DNA of 29,493 bases, from positions 1 to 29,493 of the forward strand of contig JBPCJK010000053.1 of NCBI GenBank assembly GCA_051005375.1, read 5' to 3'. The position numbers and the translations under genes are program-made. This DNA comes from JADDRA01 sp051005375 (lineage in GTDB: Bacteria; Actinomycetota; Acidimicrobiia; Acidimicrobiales; CADCSY01). Within the stretch, counting starts at the first letter, position 1; the number at the start of each line of letters is the position of its first letter. The notes under the pieces are model-generated. The model searched no databases. It saw only the letters and a program-made list of their open reading frames with translations, and had not been told where the DNA came from. Positions 1-7,906 of this stretch are shown here, piece after piece.

Positions 1-71
1 CGACCGGGTGGGGTGTCGCCTGGGCCGTGGCAACGGGGCACTGACGGGTCGCCAGGCGGTGTGTCACGGTC

Positions 72-104
72 GGGGGAAAATTCCCCCGGGGGAGTTTTTC
101 CCCC
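72..104. repeat. Nested G5/C5 palindrome
   Basis: The 33 bases hold four alternating blocks: GGGGGAAAA (72-80), TTCCCCC (81-87), GGGGGAG (88-94) and TTTTTCCCCC (95-104). Blocks 1:2 and 3:4 can pair as two small hairpins, or blocks 2:3 and 1:4 can pair as one long cruciform. The T run inside block 4 resembles a terminator tail, but the block order is not that of a simple intrinsic terminator. It lies about 240 bp upstream of the first gene. Function is unknown. Confidence 0.6.
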
Positions 105-310
105 AACACGGGCCGCCGGCGAGGGTCCGTGTCCAGGTGCTCAGCCCGCCGGGGAGGTCTCAGACGCTCAGCTCGCCGGTACCAAGGGAGTGGGAGGCCA
201 CCGCTGGCCATCGGAGGAGCAGTCCCCGAGCCGCATGGTGTCCCCGAGGGGCGTTTGAGGGCCGAGTCGGAGAGCTGTCAAACTTCGCCGTCTCCGCCGG
301 GCTGCCGCCG

Positions 311-344
311 TTGTCAACTCCCCAGGTCATGTAATAATGTAACT
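311..344 (+). promoter_or_regulatory. Putative promoter of the 181-aa gene
   Basis: A TTGTCA box (311-316) is followed by the only AT-rich stretch nearby, TAATAATGT (332-340). TAATGT (335-340) gives an 18-bp spacer, TAATAA (332-337) a 15-bp spacer. The ATG at 345 follows within 4-7 nt and has no Shine-Dalgarno sequence, so the mRNA is probably leaderless or nearly so. Confidence 0.5.
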
Positions 345-890
345 ATGACGACGACTACAGAGGTGCAACAGGTCCAGAAGTGGTTCACCAGTCGAATCCC
401 CAGCCAGTGGTTCACCGAAGCCGCTGAGGTGCGCATCGACGGCGAGGAGATCCTCGTCGTCGGTCGGCTGGCCCCGGAGACGGCGTCCGGCGCCGCCGCC
501 GGCGAGGCCACCGCCACCGAAGACACCGACAGCGACGGCACCGCCGACGTGGCCCGGCTCAAGGCTTTCCGGGAGGAGACCCGTCAGCGCCGCATGGCCA
601 TCGCTGAAGAGGCCGAGGCAACCTTTGATCGCAGGGTGTCGTGGGGAGCGATCTCCGGCGAGGTGGCCCACGCCTTCACCACCCTCAGCGTCCCGGTGAT
701 GACCCGGCTGCGCATGGACGAGCGCTCCGTCCTCGACACCTTGGTCCGTTCCGGGGTGGCCCGCAGCCGCAGCGATGCGCTGGCGTGGTGCGTGCGCCGG
801 GTGGGCAGCCACGAGGGCGACTGGCTGGCCGACCTGCGGGAGGCGCTGGTCCACGTGGAGAAGGTGAGGGCCGGCGGGCCCATATCCTGA
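345..890 (+). CDS. Hypothetical protein with RHH-like C-terminus
   Basis: A 181-aa protein. I chose the ATG at 345 because the frame is open further upstream but those codons translate to an Arg/Pro-rich non-protein-like stretch, while 345 follows a promoter-like AT-rich box. The N-terminus (MTTTTEVQQVQKWFTSRIP) could be an amphipathic helix. Residues about 45-65 are Ala/Thr/Asp-rich and probably flexible. The last 80 residues are helical and contain VLDTLVRSGVARSRSDALAW, which resembles the dimerising helices of ribbon-helix-helix proteins. No catalytic motif is visible and no family is recognised with confidence. It is convergent with the GT9 gene and has no obvious operon partner. A DNA- or protein-binding role is inference only. 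Confidence 0.75.
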   Translation: MTTTTEVQQVQKWFTSRIPSQWFTEAAEVRIDGEEILVVGRLAPETASGAAAGEATATEDTDSDGTADVARLKAFREETRQRRMAIAEEAEATFDRRVSWGAISGEVAHAFTTLSVPVMTRLRMDERSVLDTLVRSGVARSRSDALAWCVRRVGSHEGDWLADLREALVHVEKVRAGGPIS

Positions 891-1005
891 GCTCGCTGTC
901 CTCGCCTCTCGTACTGCTGCCACCGACAAGGCGTGGGGATCGGCCCGTTCCTGGTGCCAGAAGGCGGGCGCGGGCGCGGGGTGGACCTCCGGGCGGATGG
1001 GCCGA

Positions 1006-2034
1006 TCAGCCCGTCGCCGCACCGCCGACTTGGTATCGAGGAGGAAGTCGGGCCATGGCGGCGAGCACGTCGTCGGTGGAGATGGCCTCCAGGCCGGGGT
1101 CGACGGTGGCGGCCGACGGGTCGCCCCGGTAACCGGCCCACAGGGCGATGTGGGGACCGTCCTTGGGGGGCCCCCACTCGGCGGGGGAGGCGGGCCCGAA
1201 CAGGACCACCGACGGGGTACCGACGGCGCTGGCCATGTGGGCCACCCCGGTGTCGGCGCACACCACCCGTTCGGCTACAGCCACCGCCGCCAGGAGCTCG
1301 AGCAGGTCGGTGTGCCCGGCCAGGTTGGCGGCCGGCGGCAGGCGGGCACGGCTGGCGACCTCGGCGGCGCGCTCCGCTTCGCCCGGTCCACCGGTGACCA
1401 CGACCGGCCGCCCCGCCGCCTGCTCGGCGGCAGCTACGGCCGCCCAGCGCTCCGGCGGCCACCACCGGGCCGCTGCCGCCGCCCCGGGGTGCACCAGGGT
1501 GGCGCCGACGGCGGCGGGCGGGGGCGTCACCGGGGGCGGCTCCAAGTGGAGGTCTCCCGGGTCAGCGGGAACGCCGGACTCACGGAGCAGCCGGCACCAG
1601 CGCCGCACCTCGTGCTCGTCCGGCCGCCACCGGGGTTGGCCCCCGGTCTCGGCCACGTCGGGATGGGCGAAGGCGATCAGGCGCCTGGGGCCGCTGTCGG
1701 CGAGGAGACGGCTGCTCTGCGGTCCCCGTCCGTGGAGGTTCACGGCCACGTCGGCGTGGTGGAGGGAGGCGGGCAGTGGGGCCAGCGGGGCAACGTCGAC
1801 CACCTTGTGCACGGTGGCGCTGTGGCGCACCAGGGGTGCCAGCCAGGCGGGGGCGGCCAGGACCCGATGGTGGTCGGGAAAGGCGGAGGCCAGCGCCCGC
1901 AGGGCCGGCACGGCCGTGAGCAGGTCGCCGAGCTTGAGCGCACGTAGGACGACCAGTAAGGGGCTGACAACCGTTCTGGCCCCAGAACCGCGGGGAATTT
2001 GTCTCGCTCCTGGGGCCAGAACGGTCGGGGTCAA
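1006..2034 (-). CDS. Glycosyltransferase family 9 (heptosyltransferase-like)
   Basis: A 342-aa protein of the ADP-heptose:LPS heptosyltransferase superfamily (GT9, GT-B fold), which transfers heptose or a similar sugar from a nucleotide donor. Seen: the N-terminal LVVLRALKLGDLLTAVPAL (about 27-45), the WPPERWAAVA turn (about 192-201), VVVTGGPGE (about 211-219) and the donor-site motif ADTGVAHMASAVGTPSVVLF (about 260-279). The start given is a TTG whose last bases overlap the TGA of the upstream gene (TTGA). The first 25 codons run through an inverted repeat and look unlike the family, so translation may really begin near residue 27, where conservation starts. It is the last gene of the carbamoyltransferase / GT2::HAD / GT9 operon. 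The neighbouring GmhB-like domain supports a heptose-type donor, although the sugar is not proven. Confidence 0.88.
   Translation of the reverse strand: MTPTVLAPGARQIPRGSGARTVVSPLLVVLRALKLGDLLTAVPALRALASAFPDHHRVLAAPAWLAPLVRHSATVHKVVDVAPLAPLPASLHHADVAVNLHGRGPQSSRLLADSGPRRLIAFAHPDVAETGGQPRWRPDEHEVRRWCRLLRESGVPADPGDLHLEPPPVTPPPAAVGATLVHPGAAAAARWWPPERWAAVAAAEQAAGRPVVVTGGPGEAERAAEVASRARLPPAANLAGHTDLLELLAAVAVAERVVCADTGVAHMASAVGTPSVVLFGPASPAEWGPPKDGPHIALWAGYRGDPSAATVDPGLEAISTDDVLAAMARLPPRYQVGGAATG
1970..2025. repeat. Inverted repeat at GT2::HAD / GT9 junction
   Basis: Perfect 16-bp arms (1970-1985 and 2010-2025; left arm ACCGTTCTGGCCCCAG) are separated by a 24-nt loop. The repeat lies inside the first 25 codons of the GT9 frame, immediately after the stop of the upstream gene. 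Its TTCTGGCC core is shared with palindromes near 19250 and 20290. It may attenuate expression of the last gene or be a dispersed palindromic element. Confidence 0.8.
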
Positions 2035-3650
2035 TGGGGTTGGACCCGGGTGGCGAGGATCTGGTCGACGGCTGAGGCCAGGTCGAGGGCGACCTCGGGG
2101 GCGACGGCGATCTCCTCGGGCCTGGTGATGCTGGTGGGCACGAGGATGGCCCTGGCCCCGGCGGCCAGGCCGGCGGCGACATCAGAGCCGATGTCGCCCA
2201 CCACCACGCAGGCCGCGGGCTCGACGCCGAGATCGGCGGCCGCCGTGCTGATCATGCCGGGACGGGGCTTGCGGCACTGGCAGCCGTCCTCGATGCCGTG
2301 GGGGCAGACGTGGACGGCGTCGAAGGGGCCGAGCAGCGCCTCGACCCGGGCGTTGACCGCCCGCACCTGGCCGGCATCGACCAACCCGCGGGCGATGCCG
2401 CTCTGGTTGGTCACCAGGGCCAGGGCCACGCCGGCCCGCCGGAGCCGGTCAAGGGACGCCCGGGCACCGGGGACGGGCACGACCCGCTCGGGGTCGCCGT
2501 TGTAGGCCACGTCGAGCACCAGGGTGCCGTCCCGGTCGAAGAGCACAGCCCCCACCGGCGGCCGTGGCGCTACCGCCGCCAATTTGGCCGTTCTGTCCCC
2601 GGGGGTGGTCGCTCGAGCAGCCAGATCCGGGGCCGGAAGCGAAGGGCGTCGAGCCACCGGGGGGCGGGAACCGGCGCGCCGGAGCTGCCCCGCGAGCCAC
2701 CACGCCGTGGCTACCGGCGGGATGGCGGCGCTGGTTGCCGCCATGGCCGCCACCTCGCCCGCAGTCCGGGGCCCGGGGGCGACCCGCCGCCAAGTGAGAT
2801 CGACGGTCGCCGCCAGCCACCCGGCCGCCGCCACCGCGGCCAGCCGGTGACGTCGGGCTGCCTGGGCCGAGACGGCCATCAGGGCGGTGGCGGTCACGGC
2901 CAAGTGACGGGGTCGCTGGCCGCCAGGAGCGCCCGTTCGGTGGCGCCATCCCCGGCCGTGGGTACGGGCCATGAGGACGTCGTCGGCGTTGCCGGCCTGC
3001 TTTCCCACGCTCACGTGCCAAGGTGCGGGCCGCACCGGGTGGGTGACGTGGCGGGTGCCGACCACGATGCGGTACCCGGCCGCCACCACCCGCAGGCCCA
3101 GGTCGGCGTCTTCCCGATACGCGCGGGGGAAGCGCTCGTCGAACCCGTCCACCTCGTCCAGCACCCGGCGGCGGTAGGCCATGTCGGCGGTGGCCCAGCG
3201 CGCCGTCGCCAGCCCGGCCACGTTGCGCTCCCAGTCGGTCGGGCGCCGGTCAGAGGGAAGGGGGACGTCGAGGCGGCCCTGGGTGGCGGCCACGTCCGCT
3301 CCCGCGCTGGAGAGGTCCGCGGCCAGGCGCTCGGCCCAGTCGGCGTCGGGCACCACGTCGTCGTCGAGGAAGGCCACCCACTCGCTGGTGCAGGCGCGCC
3401 AACCGAGGTTGCGGGCGGCCGCCGGTCCCGCTGCCCTCCCGGCCATGACCACCACGCCGGCGGTGGCGCCATCGCCGGGTCCCCGTCTCGCCGCCGATGT
3501 CCTCCGGTGGTGGCGGTCGTCCACCACCACCACCTTGCCCGGGCGGGGGCCGGACCCGGCGGCCAGGGCCTCGAGCAGGCGGTCCAGCTCGGGGCGGCCG
3601 ATGGTGGGGATGACGATGTCGTACGAGGCTGGGTCGTAGGAACCCGTCAC
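2031..3650 (-). CDS. GT2 glycosyltransferase fused to GmhB-type HAD phosphatase
   Basis: A 539-aa two-domain protein. Residues 1-230 are a GT-A glycosyltransferase: YDIVIPTIGRPEL at the start, nucleotide-binding VVVVDD, the DXD-type FLDDDVVPD (DDD at about 96-98) and YREDADLGLRV. Residues about 250-325 hold two or three hydrophobic helices that may anchor it in the membrane. Residues about 365-539 are an HAD-IIIA phosphatase of the D,D-heptose 1,7-bisphosphate type: nucleophile motif FDRDGT (372-376), VTNQSGIARG, zinc-binding CPHGIEDGCQC (449-459) and VVGDIGSD (483-490). GTG at 3650 was chosen because the frame upstream overlaps the carbamoyltransferase gene and is not protein-like. It overlaps GT9 by 4 bp. 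Separate proteins usually carry these two activities. The fusion suggests that making the heptose donor and transferring the sugar are coupled, which is inference. Confidence 0.88.
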   Translation of the reverse strand: MTGSYDPASYDIVIPTIGRPELDRLLEALAAGSGPRPGKVVVVDDRHHRRTSAARRGPGDGATAGVVVMAGRAAGPAAARNLGWRACTSEWVAFLDDDVVPDADWAERLAADLSSAGADVAATQGRLDVPLPSDRRPTDWERNVAGLATARWATADMAYRRRVLDEVDGFDERFPRAYREDADLGLRVVAAGYRIVVGTRHVTHPVRPAPWHVSVGKQAGNADDVLMARTHGRGWRHRTGAPGGQRPRHLAVTATALMAVSAQAARRHRLAAVAAAGWLAATVDLTWRRVAPGPRTAGEVAAMAATSAAIPPVATAWWLAGQLRRAGSRPPVARRPSLPAPDLAARATTPGDRTAKLAAVAPRPPVGAVLFDRDGTLVLDVAYNGDPERVVPVPGARASLDRLRRAGVALALVTNQSGIARGLVDAGQVRAVNARVEALLGPFDAVHVCPHGIEDGCQCRKPRPGMISTAAADLGVEPAACVVVGDIGSDVAAGLAAGARAILVPTSITRPEEIAVAPEVALDLASAVDQILATRVQPH

Positions 3651-3678
3651 CGCCCGAGGACCCCGAAACCCTCTGGCG

Positions 3679-5331
3679 TCACCCGGTGCCGGCGGTGAAG
3701 GGCGCCCGCCGGACCAGGAAGGGCCCGAGGGCGAGGGCGTCGACGGGTGCGGACCCGAAGCACTCGAGGGCGTCCCTGGGGTCGTCGACCATGGGCCGTC
3801 CGGCGGTGTTGAGCGAGGTGTTGACCACCACCGGTAGCCCGGTGCGGCGCTCGAAGGCGGAGATGCACCGGTGCAGCAGGGGCTCCTCGGCACCGTCGAC
3901 GGTCTGGATGCGGGCGGTGCCGTCGACGTGGATGACGGCGGGGATGCGCTCGGCCCAGCCGGGTCGGACCCGGTGGGTGAAGAGCATGAACGGGCTGGGC
4001 ACCGGGCCGCCCTCGAAGATGTCCTTGGCCCGCTCGAGCAGGACCATGGGTGCCACCGGGCGGAACTGCTCCCTGCCCTTCACGTCGTTGATGCGCTCCA
4101 GGTTCTCGACGTTGCCGGGGTGGGCCAGCAGGCTCCGGTGGCCCAGGGCCCGGGGCCCGTACTCGCTGCGGCCCTGGAACCAGGCGACCACGCCGTCGTC
4201 GGCCAGCACCTGGGCGACGGCCTCGGCGATGTCGGGGGGGCGGTGGTAGGCCACCTTGGCGGTGTCCAGCCAGCGCTGGAGGGCGTCATCGTCCCACGAC
4301 CGCCCCAGGGCGGCGCTGTCCATGGGCCGCACCGGGTCGCCCAGGGCGTGGGCGGTGTGGAGGGCGGCGCCGAGAGCGGTGCCGGCGTCACCGGCGGCGG
4401 GCTGCACCCACACGTCCTCGAACGGGCCCTCCTCGTAGAGGCGAGCGTTGGCCACACAGTTGAGGGCCACGCCACCGGCCAGGGTCAGCACCCGCTCGCC
4501 GGTCCGGCGGTGGAGCCACTGGACCAGCTCCAACAGCACCTCCTCCAAGCGGACCTGCACGGTGGCGGCCAGGTCGGCGTGGGCGGCTTCGAGCGACCCG
4601 TCGCCGCGGCCAGGGGGACTGAACTCGGACCAGTCGACGGCGTCGGTGACGAACGCGCCCTCGCCGTCGCTGCGCATCAACTGGTTGAAGCGGTCGAGGT
4701 GGGCGGCCGTGCCGTAGGAGGCCAGGGCCATGACCTTGTACTCGTCGGAGCTGCGCCGGTAACCGAGGTGGGCGGTCAGCTCCTCGTATAGCAGCCCCAG
4801 GGAGTGGGGGAGCCGGCGCTCAGCCAGGATCTCCAAGGCGCCGTCCACGGCGTGGCCGGCGAGGAACGAGCCGCGCTCCCCGCGGCCGTCGAGCACCATG
4901 ACCGCGGAGCTGGGAAAGGGAGCGGCCAGGTAGGCCGAGGCGGCGTGGGCCACGTGGTGGGGGACGAAGCGCACGATCCCGGGGTCCAGGCCGGGCAGCG
5001 AGGTCCGCAGGAACTGTGGCGCCCGGCGGGCGAAGAGGGTGCGCAGGCCCTCCCACCCCTCGTCGGTGAGGTCGGCCCCGGGCTGGGCGCCCAGGTCGGG
5101 ATCGTAGGAGTAGGCGACGGCGTCGAGCTCCTCGGCGGTGATGCCGGCCTCAGCCAGGCACCAGCGGGCAGACTGCTCTGGGAGCTCCCAGGTCGAGAAG
5201 GGCACCGGATTCTTACCGTGCTCGCGCCGGGAGAAGCGGTCCTCCTCGGCGGCGGCGGCGGTGGCACCGTCGACCACCAGGGCGGCCGCAGGGTCGTGGA
5301 ACACCGCGTTGATGCCGAGAACCTTGGCCAA
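3679..5331 (-). CDS. NodU/TobZ-family carbamoyltransferase
   Basis: A 550-aa protein of usual length for the NodU/CmcH/TobZ O-carbamoyltransferases, which use carbamoyl phosphate and ATP to carbamoylate a hydroxyl of a sugar or natural product. Seen: the N-terminal Kae1-like fold (VLGINAVFHDPAAALVVDG), the metal-site region VPHHVAHAASAY (His125, His126, His129), VLDGRGERGS, the TLAGGVALNCVANARL motif, and the C-terminal YrdC-like block beginning WFQGRSEYGPRALGHRS. The TTG start is supported by an AAGGGA ribosome binding site 9 nt upstream. It heads an operon with the GT2::HAD fusion (28 bp downstream) and GT9, so its substrate is probably a cell-surface glycan containing heptose or a similar sugar. 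A secondary-metabolite substrate is less likely because no other biosynthetic genes are near. Confidence 0.92.
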   Translation of the reverse strand: MAKVLGINAVFHDPAAALVVDGATAAAAEEDRFSRREHGKNPVPFSTWELPEQSARWCLAEAGITAEELDAVAYSYDPDLGAQPGADLTDEGWEGLRTLFARRAPQFLRTSLPGLDPGIVRFVPHHVAHAASAYLAAPFPSSAVMVLDGRGERGSFLAGHAVDGALEILAERRLPHSLGLLYEELTAHLGYRRSSDEYKVMALASYGTAAHLDRFNQLMRSDGEGAFVTDAVDWSEFSPPGRGDGSLEAAHADLAATVQVRLEEVLLELVQWLHRRTGERVLTLAGGVALNCVANARLYEEGPFEDVWVQPAAGDAGTALGAALHTAHALGDPVRPMDSAALGRSWDDDALQRWLDTAKVAYHRPPDIAEAVAQVLADDGVVAWFQGRSEYGPRALGHRSLLAHPGNVENLERINDVKGREQFRPVAPMVLLERAKDIFEGGPVPSPFMLFTHRVRPGWAERIPAVIHVDGTARIQTVDGAEEPLLHRCISAFERRTGLPVVVNTSLNTAGRPMVDDPRDALECFGSAPVDALALGPFLVRRAPFTAGTG

Positions 5332-5438
5332 CGTCAGTATCCCTTCATCGGTGGTCGGCCTGTGACGCGTTCCCGGATGCAGGGTCGGTCAAACGCCAAA
5401 TCGACGGTTGTCAGACCCAGAGGGTAGGTGCTCCAGCT

Positions 5439-5696
5439 TCAGTGCCCTTTGGGACCGGCGTCGTCGCCGAGGATCTCGTCGCCCTCCTCGGCGTCCTTGA
5501 GTGCGTCCTCGGTGGAACTGCCTGTGCCCTCAGCCAGCACGCCAGCTTCGTTATCGGTGAAAACGCCCTTGACGGGGTCGCCTTCGCCGTCCCACGTGGT
5601 CATCTCGTTGGGCTCGAGGCTCTGGCGTGACACCTTGGCCCCCTGGCGCATCTGGTCCGGGCTGAGCTGTTCGTCGGGCAGTTCCTGCTCGGTCAT
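5439..5696 (-). CDS. Small acidic hypothetical protein
   Basis: An 85-aa, strongly acidic, hydrophilic protein (MTEQELPDEQLSPDQMRQG at the start; DALKDAEEGDEILGDDAG near the end). It has no signal peptide, membrane segment or known motif and is probably disordered. The ATG is well placed after a GGAGGGGG ribosome binding site 6-7 nt upstream, which makes a real gene likely. It follows the epimerase by 39 bp on the same strand and may be co-transcribed with it; the carbamoyltransferase lies 107 bp further on. Function is unknown. Confidence 0.7.
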   Translation of the reverse strand: MTEQELPDEQLSPDQMRQGAKVSRQSLEPNEMTTWDGEGDPVKGVFTDNEAGVLAEGTGSSTEDALKDAEEGDEILGDDAGPKGH

Positions 5697-5735
5697 GGTG
5701 ATCCCCCTCCATTGGTTCGGCAGCTTTCGGTCTAC

Positions 5736-6767
5736 TTACCCCATTGGTGAGGGCGGTACGCCCGGCCGTGGTGAGGAAGCCGGCGTGGGCAGGCCGGCAC
5801 CGGCCCGGAACCCGTCGAGCAGGCCCAGCAGGGCTTCGCCGGCATCGACGCGAGCCGTCCACCCCAGTTCCCGGCGGGCGCGGCTGGTGTCGAGCACGGG
5901 AACGCTGAGGGCCAGGTCGACCCATCCCGGCGGTGTGGGTTGGAGGTGGAGGCGCCAGGTGAGGTCGGCAGCCAGGCGCAGGGCGGCCCGGGGTACCGGG
6001 ACGGGCCTGGCCGATAGCAGCCGGGCCAGCTCGCTCACGTCGAGCACCGGGTCGGCGGCGATGTTGAACGCACCCCGGGCGTCGCTCAGGGCGGCCAGCC
6101 GGTAGGCAGCTGCGGCGTCTGAGGAGTGCACGCCCTGCACCACCAGACCGGGGGTGGCCGGAACCATCGGGATGAACCGGGGCCGCAGCAGGGACACGGG
6201 GACAAGGGGCCCGAGAAAGAGGCCGCGGATGCGGGACGCGGCCTCGCGCTTGAACACCAGTGCCTTGCGGAGGCGTACCACCCGAACCTGCGGGTGTTCG
6301 TCCTCGAAGCGGTCGAGGCTCCGCTCCACCGCCACCTTGTGCCGTGAGTAGAAGCTGGACGCCACCCCGTAGGTGGGCCAGCACTCGTCGACGGGACGGT
6401 CCTTGGGACCGGGGGAGTAGGCGCCGACCGACGAGGCGTAGACCAGGGCGTGGACGCCGGCGGCGGCGACCGCGGCCAGAACCCGATCGCTCCCGCCGAC
6501 GTTGGTCGCCTGCATCACCCCGAGACGATGGGACGGCTGGATCAGCCAGGCCAGGTGGATGACCACGTCGGCGCCCTCGAACCGGGCGACCAGGTCGGAG
6601 GAGGTGATGTCAGCCCGGGCCCACTCCACCTTGGGCAGGTGCAGGCTGGGAGGAGGTCGCCGGGCCAACCCGAGCACCGAGTCGACCGCCGGCTCGGCCG
6701 AGAGGGCCTCCACCACGCTGGTGCCCACGTTGCCGGTGGCACCGGTAACCACGATGCGCATGAACAT
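5736..6767 (-). CDS. NAD-dependent epimerase/dehydratase (extended SDR)
   Basis: A 343-aa extended short-chain dehydrogenase/reductase acting on a nucleotide sugar or a related substrate. Seen: the Rossmann motif VTGATGNVG (about 6-14), ARADITSSD after the cofactor-binding sheet, VVIHLAWL, the SSVGAYSPG strand and the catalytic YSRHK (YxxxK). The C-terminal part (LDVSELARLLSARPVP, then a Pro-rich tail) is typical of SDR proteins of unknown substrate in actinobacteria. Translation may start at the ATG at 6767 or at a second ATG 6 nt further in; neither has a clear ribosome binding site. It lies between the PRC-barrel genes and the small acidic gene on the same strand. The substrate cannot be told from sequence. 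Confidence 0.88.
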   Translation of the reverse strand: MFMRIVVTGATGNVGTSVVEALSAEPAVDSVLGLARRPPPSLHLPKVEWARADITSSDLVARFEGADVVIHLAWLIQPSHRLGVMQATNVGGSDRVLAAVAAAGVHALVYASSVGAYSPGPKDRPVDECWPTYGVASSFYSRHKVAVERSLDRFEDEHPQVRVVRLRKALVFKREAASRIRGLFLGPLVPVSLLRPRFIPMVPATPGLVVQGVHSSDAAAAYRLAALSDARGAFNIAADPVLDVSELARLLSARPVPVPRAALRLAADLTWRLHLQPTPPGWVDLALSVPVLDTSRARRELGWTARVDAGEALLGLLDGFRAGAGLPTPASSPRPGVPPSPMG

Positions 6768-6820
6768 GTTCTACCCAACGGGCCAGCCCCACAGTGCTGG
6801 CGGCGGGTGAGTCGTGGTGC

Positions 6821-7270
6821 TCAGCCGGGAAGGTCAGCTCCGGGGTCCTGGGTCACCACCACGCAGTACGAGCCGATGGCGTGGAGACGATCGGCTTCCA
6901 CCCGACCCTCGCTCGTCTCGATCGCCATGAGGGCGCCGGTGGTCTCGTCGAGCTCCAGCTCGGTCACCGTGCCCATCTGGTTGCCATGGTCGGAGAGCAC
7001 CCGCTTGCCCTTGCAGTCAAAGTCACCGGCAAGGGCCCGCTCCTCACGGGCATCACCTGCCGCCCGCACCTGCTCCTCGCCCTCGACGACCACGGCGTCG
7101 CTTCCCATCCCGGTCACGGCTTCCCAGTCGACCACCTCGTCACGCCCGACCTGCACGGCCACGACGCGACGAGGAGGCACGTCGAACAGCACTCGCTCGA
7201 CCTTGCCGATCTTCTGGGCGCTGGCCTTGCTCATCACCTTGGTCCCCGCCACCTCACTCAGCTTCCTCAT
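6821..7270 (-). CDS. PRC-barrel domain protein (149 aa)
   Basis: A cytoplasmic protein with two PRC-barrel-like halves, the beta-barrel fold known from photosynthetic reaction centre subunit H and RimM. Half one runs from MRKLSEVAGTKVMSKASAQK to about residue 65 and contains IGKVERVLFDVPPRRVVAV. Half two is around residues 83-145 and contains GKRVLSDHGNQMGTVTELEL and LMAIETSEGRVEADRLHAIG. Such proteins usually serve as small interaction or sensing modules with no enzymatic activity. The ATG has a GAGGA ribosome binding site 8 nt upstream. It sits 36 bp after the larger PRC-barrel gene on the same strand, so the two are probably co-expressed. The biological role is unknown. Confidence 0.8.
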   Translation of the reverse strand: MRKLSEVAGTKVMSKASAQKIGKVERVLFDVPPRRVVAVQVGRDEVVDWEAVTGMGSDAVVVEGEEQVRAAGDAREERALAGDFDCKGKRVLSDHGNQMGTVTELELDETTGALMAIETSEGRVEADRLHAIGSYCVVVTQDPGADLPG

Positions 7271-7306
7271 GGCAGGGTCCTCATGGCAGCACGGTCGGCG
7301 CCGTCG

Positions 7307-7906
7307 TCATGAAGTTGCCTTGAGGTGGTCGCGGAAGCGTTCCACCGCGGCTCCAAAGCCGGCTAGGTCGTCGCAGACGAAGTCGGCAACCGTGGCGGGC
7401 ACCATGAGGGCCTCGCCGGACACCGCCAGGGTCTCGGGTAGGGGGATGAAGACATGGCCTCCGGCGCGAGGGGTGAGGACCTCGCTGCCACCGATCTCGT
7501 AGCCGACCACCTCGGGCTCGTCGGCCACCAGGACCACCACATCGGTCACCTCCCCCAGTCGCTGCCCGGCATCGGTGATGACCTCGCTTCCTATCACGTT
7601 GCGGTTCCGGGAGTCCCTGACCTCCTGGACGAGCACCTCGTCGCGCTCGGAAAGGTCGCCGGCGGTGGCGATCATGACGGCGTGACGGCCTAGAGCGACG
7701 ACGCGCTCCCAAGCCAGGACCTCCTTGAGCGGGCCTCCGAGGAAGCCTCGTCGGTTGAGGGTGAAGCCCAGCAGGGCGGCCTGAGCGGTGCCGTAGACGA
7801 CGTCTTTGACCTCAGCCACGTCCTCGCCGCCATCGATGGTGATCACCGGGTGACCGATGAGCTCGGTGGCCCGCAGCATGAGGGACGCATGGGGGACGGT
7901 GCTCAT
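7307..7906 (-). CDS. PRC-barrel domain protein (199 aa)
   Basis: A 199-aa protein with two PRC-barrel modules. Residues about 10-80 contain ATELIGHPVITIDGGEDVAE and VKDVVYGTAQAALLGFTLNR. Residues about 100-185 contain NVIGSEVITDAGQRLGEVTD and GYEIGGSEVLTP. No membrane segment or catalytic motif is visible. The start ATG is the last part of the 87-bp repeat element (first copy), so its 5' leader is the structured element itself. The gene order on the minus strand is 48-aa membrane protein, this protein, then the 149-aa PRC-barrel protein. A role at the membrane or in RNA/protein binding is possible but unproven. Confidence 0.8.
   Translation of the reverse strand: MSTVPHASLMLRATELIGHPVITIDGGEDVAEVKDVVYGTAQAALLGFTLNRRGFLGGPLKEVLAWERVVALGRHAVMIATAGDLSERDEVLVQEVRDSRNRNVIGSEVITDAGQRLGEVTDVVVLVADEPEVVGYEIGGSEVLTPRAGGHVFIPLPETLAVSGEALMVPATVADFVCDDLAGFGAAVERFRDHLKATS

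Larger units (their letters stand above)
1..344. other. Gene-poor lead-in region
   Basis: No reading frame here looks like a real protein: the overlapping frames are Arg/Pro/Gly-rich and typical of GC-rich shadow translation. What can be seen is a 7-bp inverted repeat (CGCCTGG at 17-23, CCAGGCG at 52-58), the G5/C5 palindrome at 72-104, and a promoter-like stretch at the right end. The left edge could hold the tail of a gene lying outside the window, but nothing supports one. Confidence 0.5.

Noticed and set aside
8..334. Long overlapping frames at the left edge
   Set aside because: All are Arg/Pro/Gly-rich, without motifs, and typical of shadow frames in GC-rich DNA.
996..1015. Hairpin over the GT9 stop codon as a terminator
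   Set aside because: Seven pairs with one wobble and no T run; not distinguishable from background.
6762..6771. GAACATGTTC palindrome as an SOS (LexA) box
   Set aside because: The actinobacterial box needs 4 bases between GAAC and GTTC; here there are 2, and the palindrome lies on the start codon of an epimerase.
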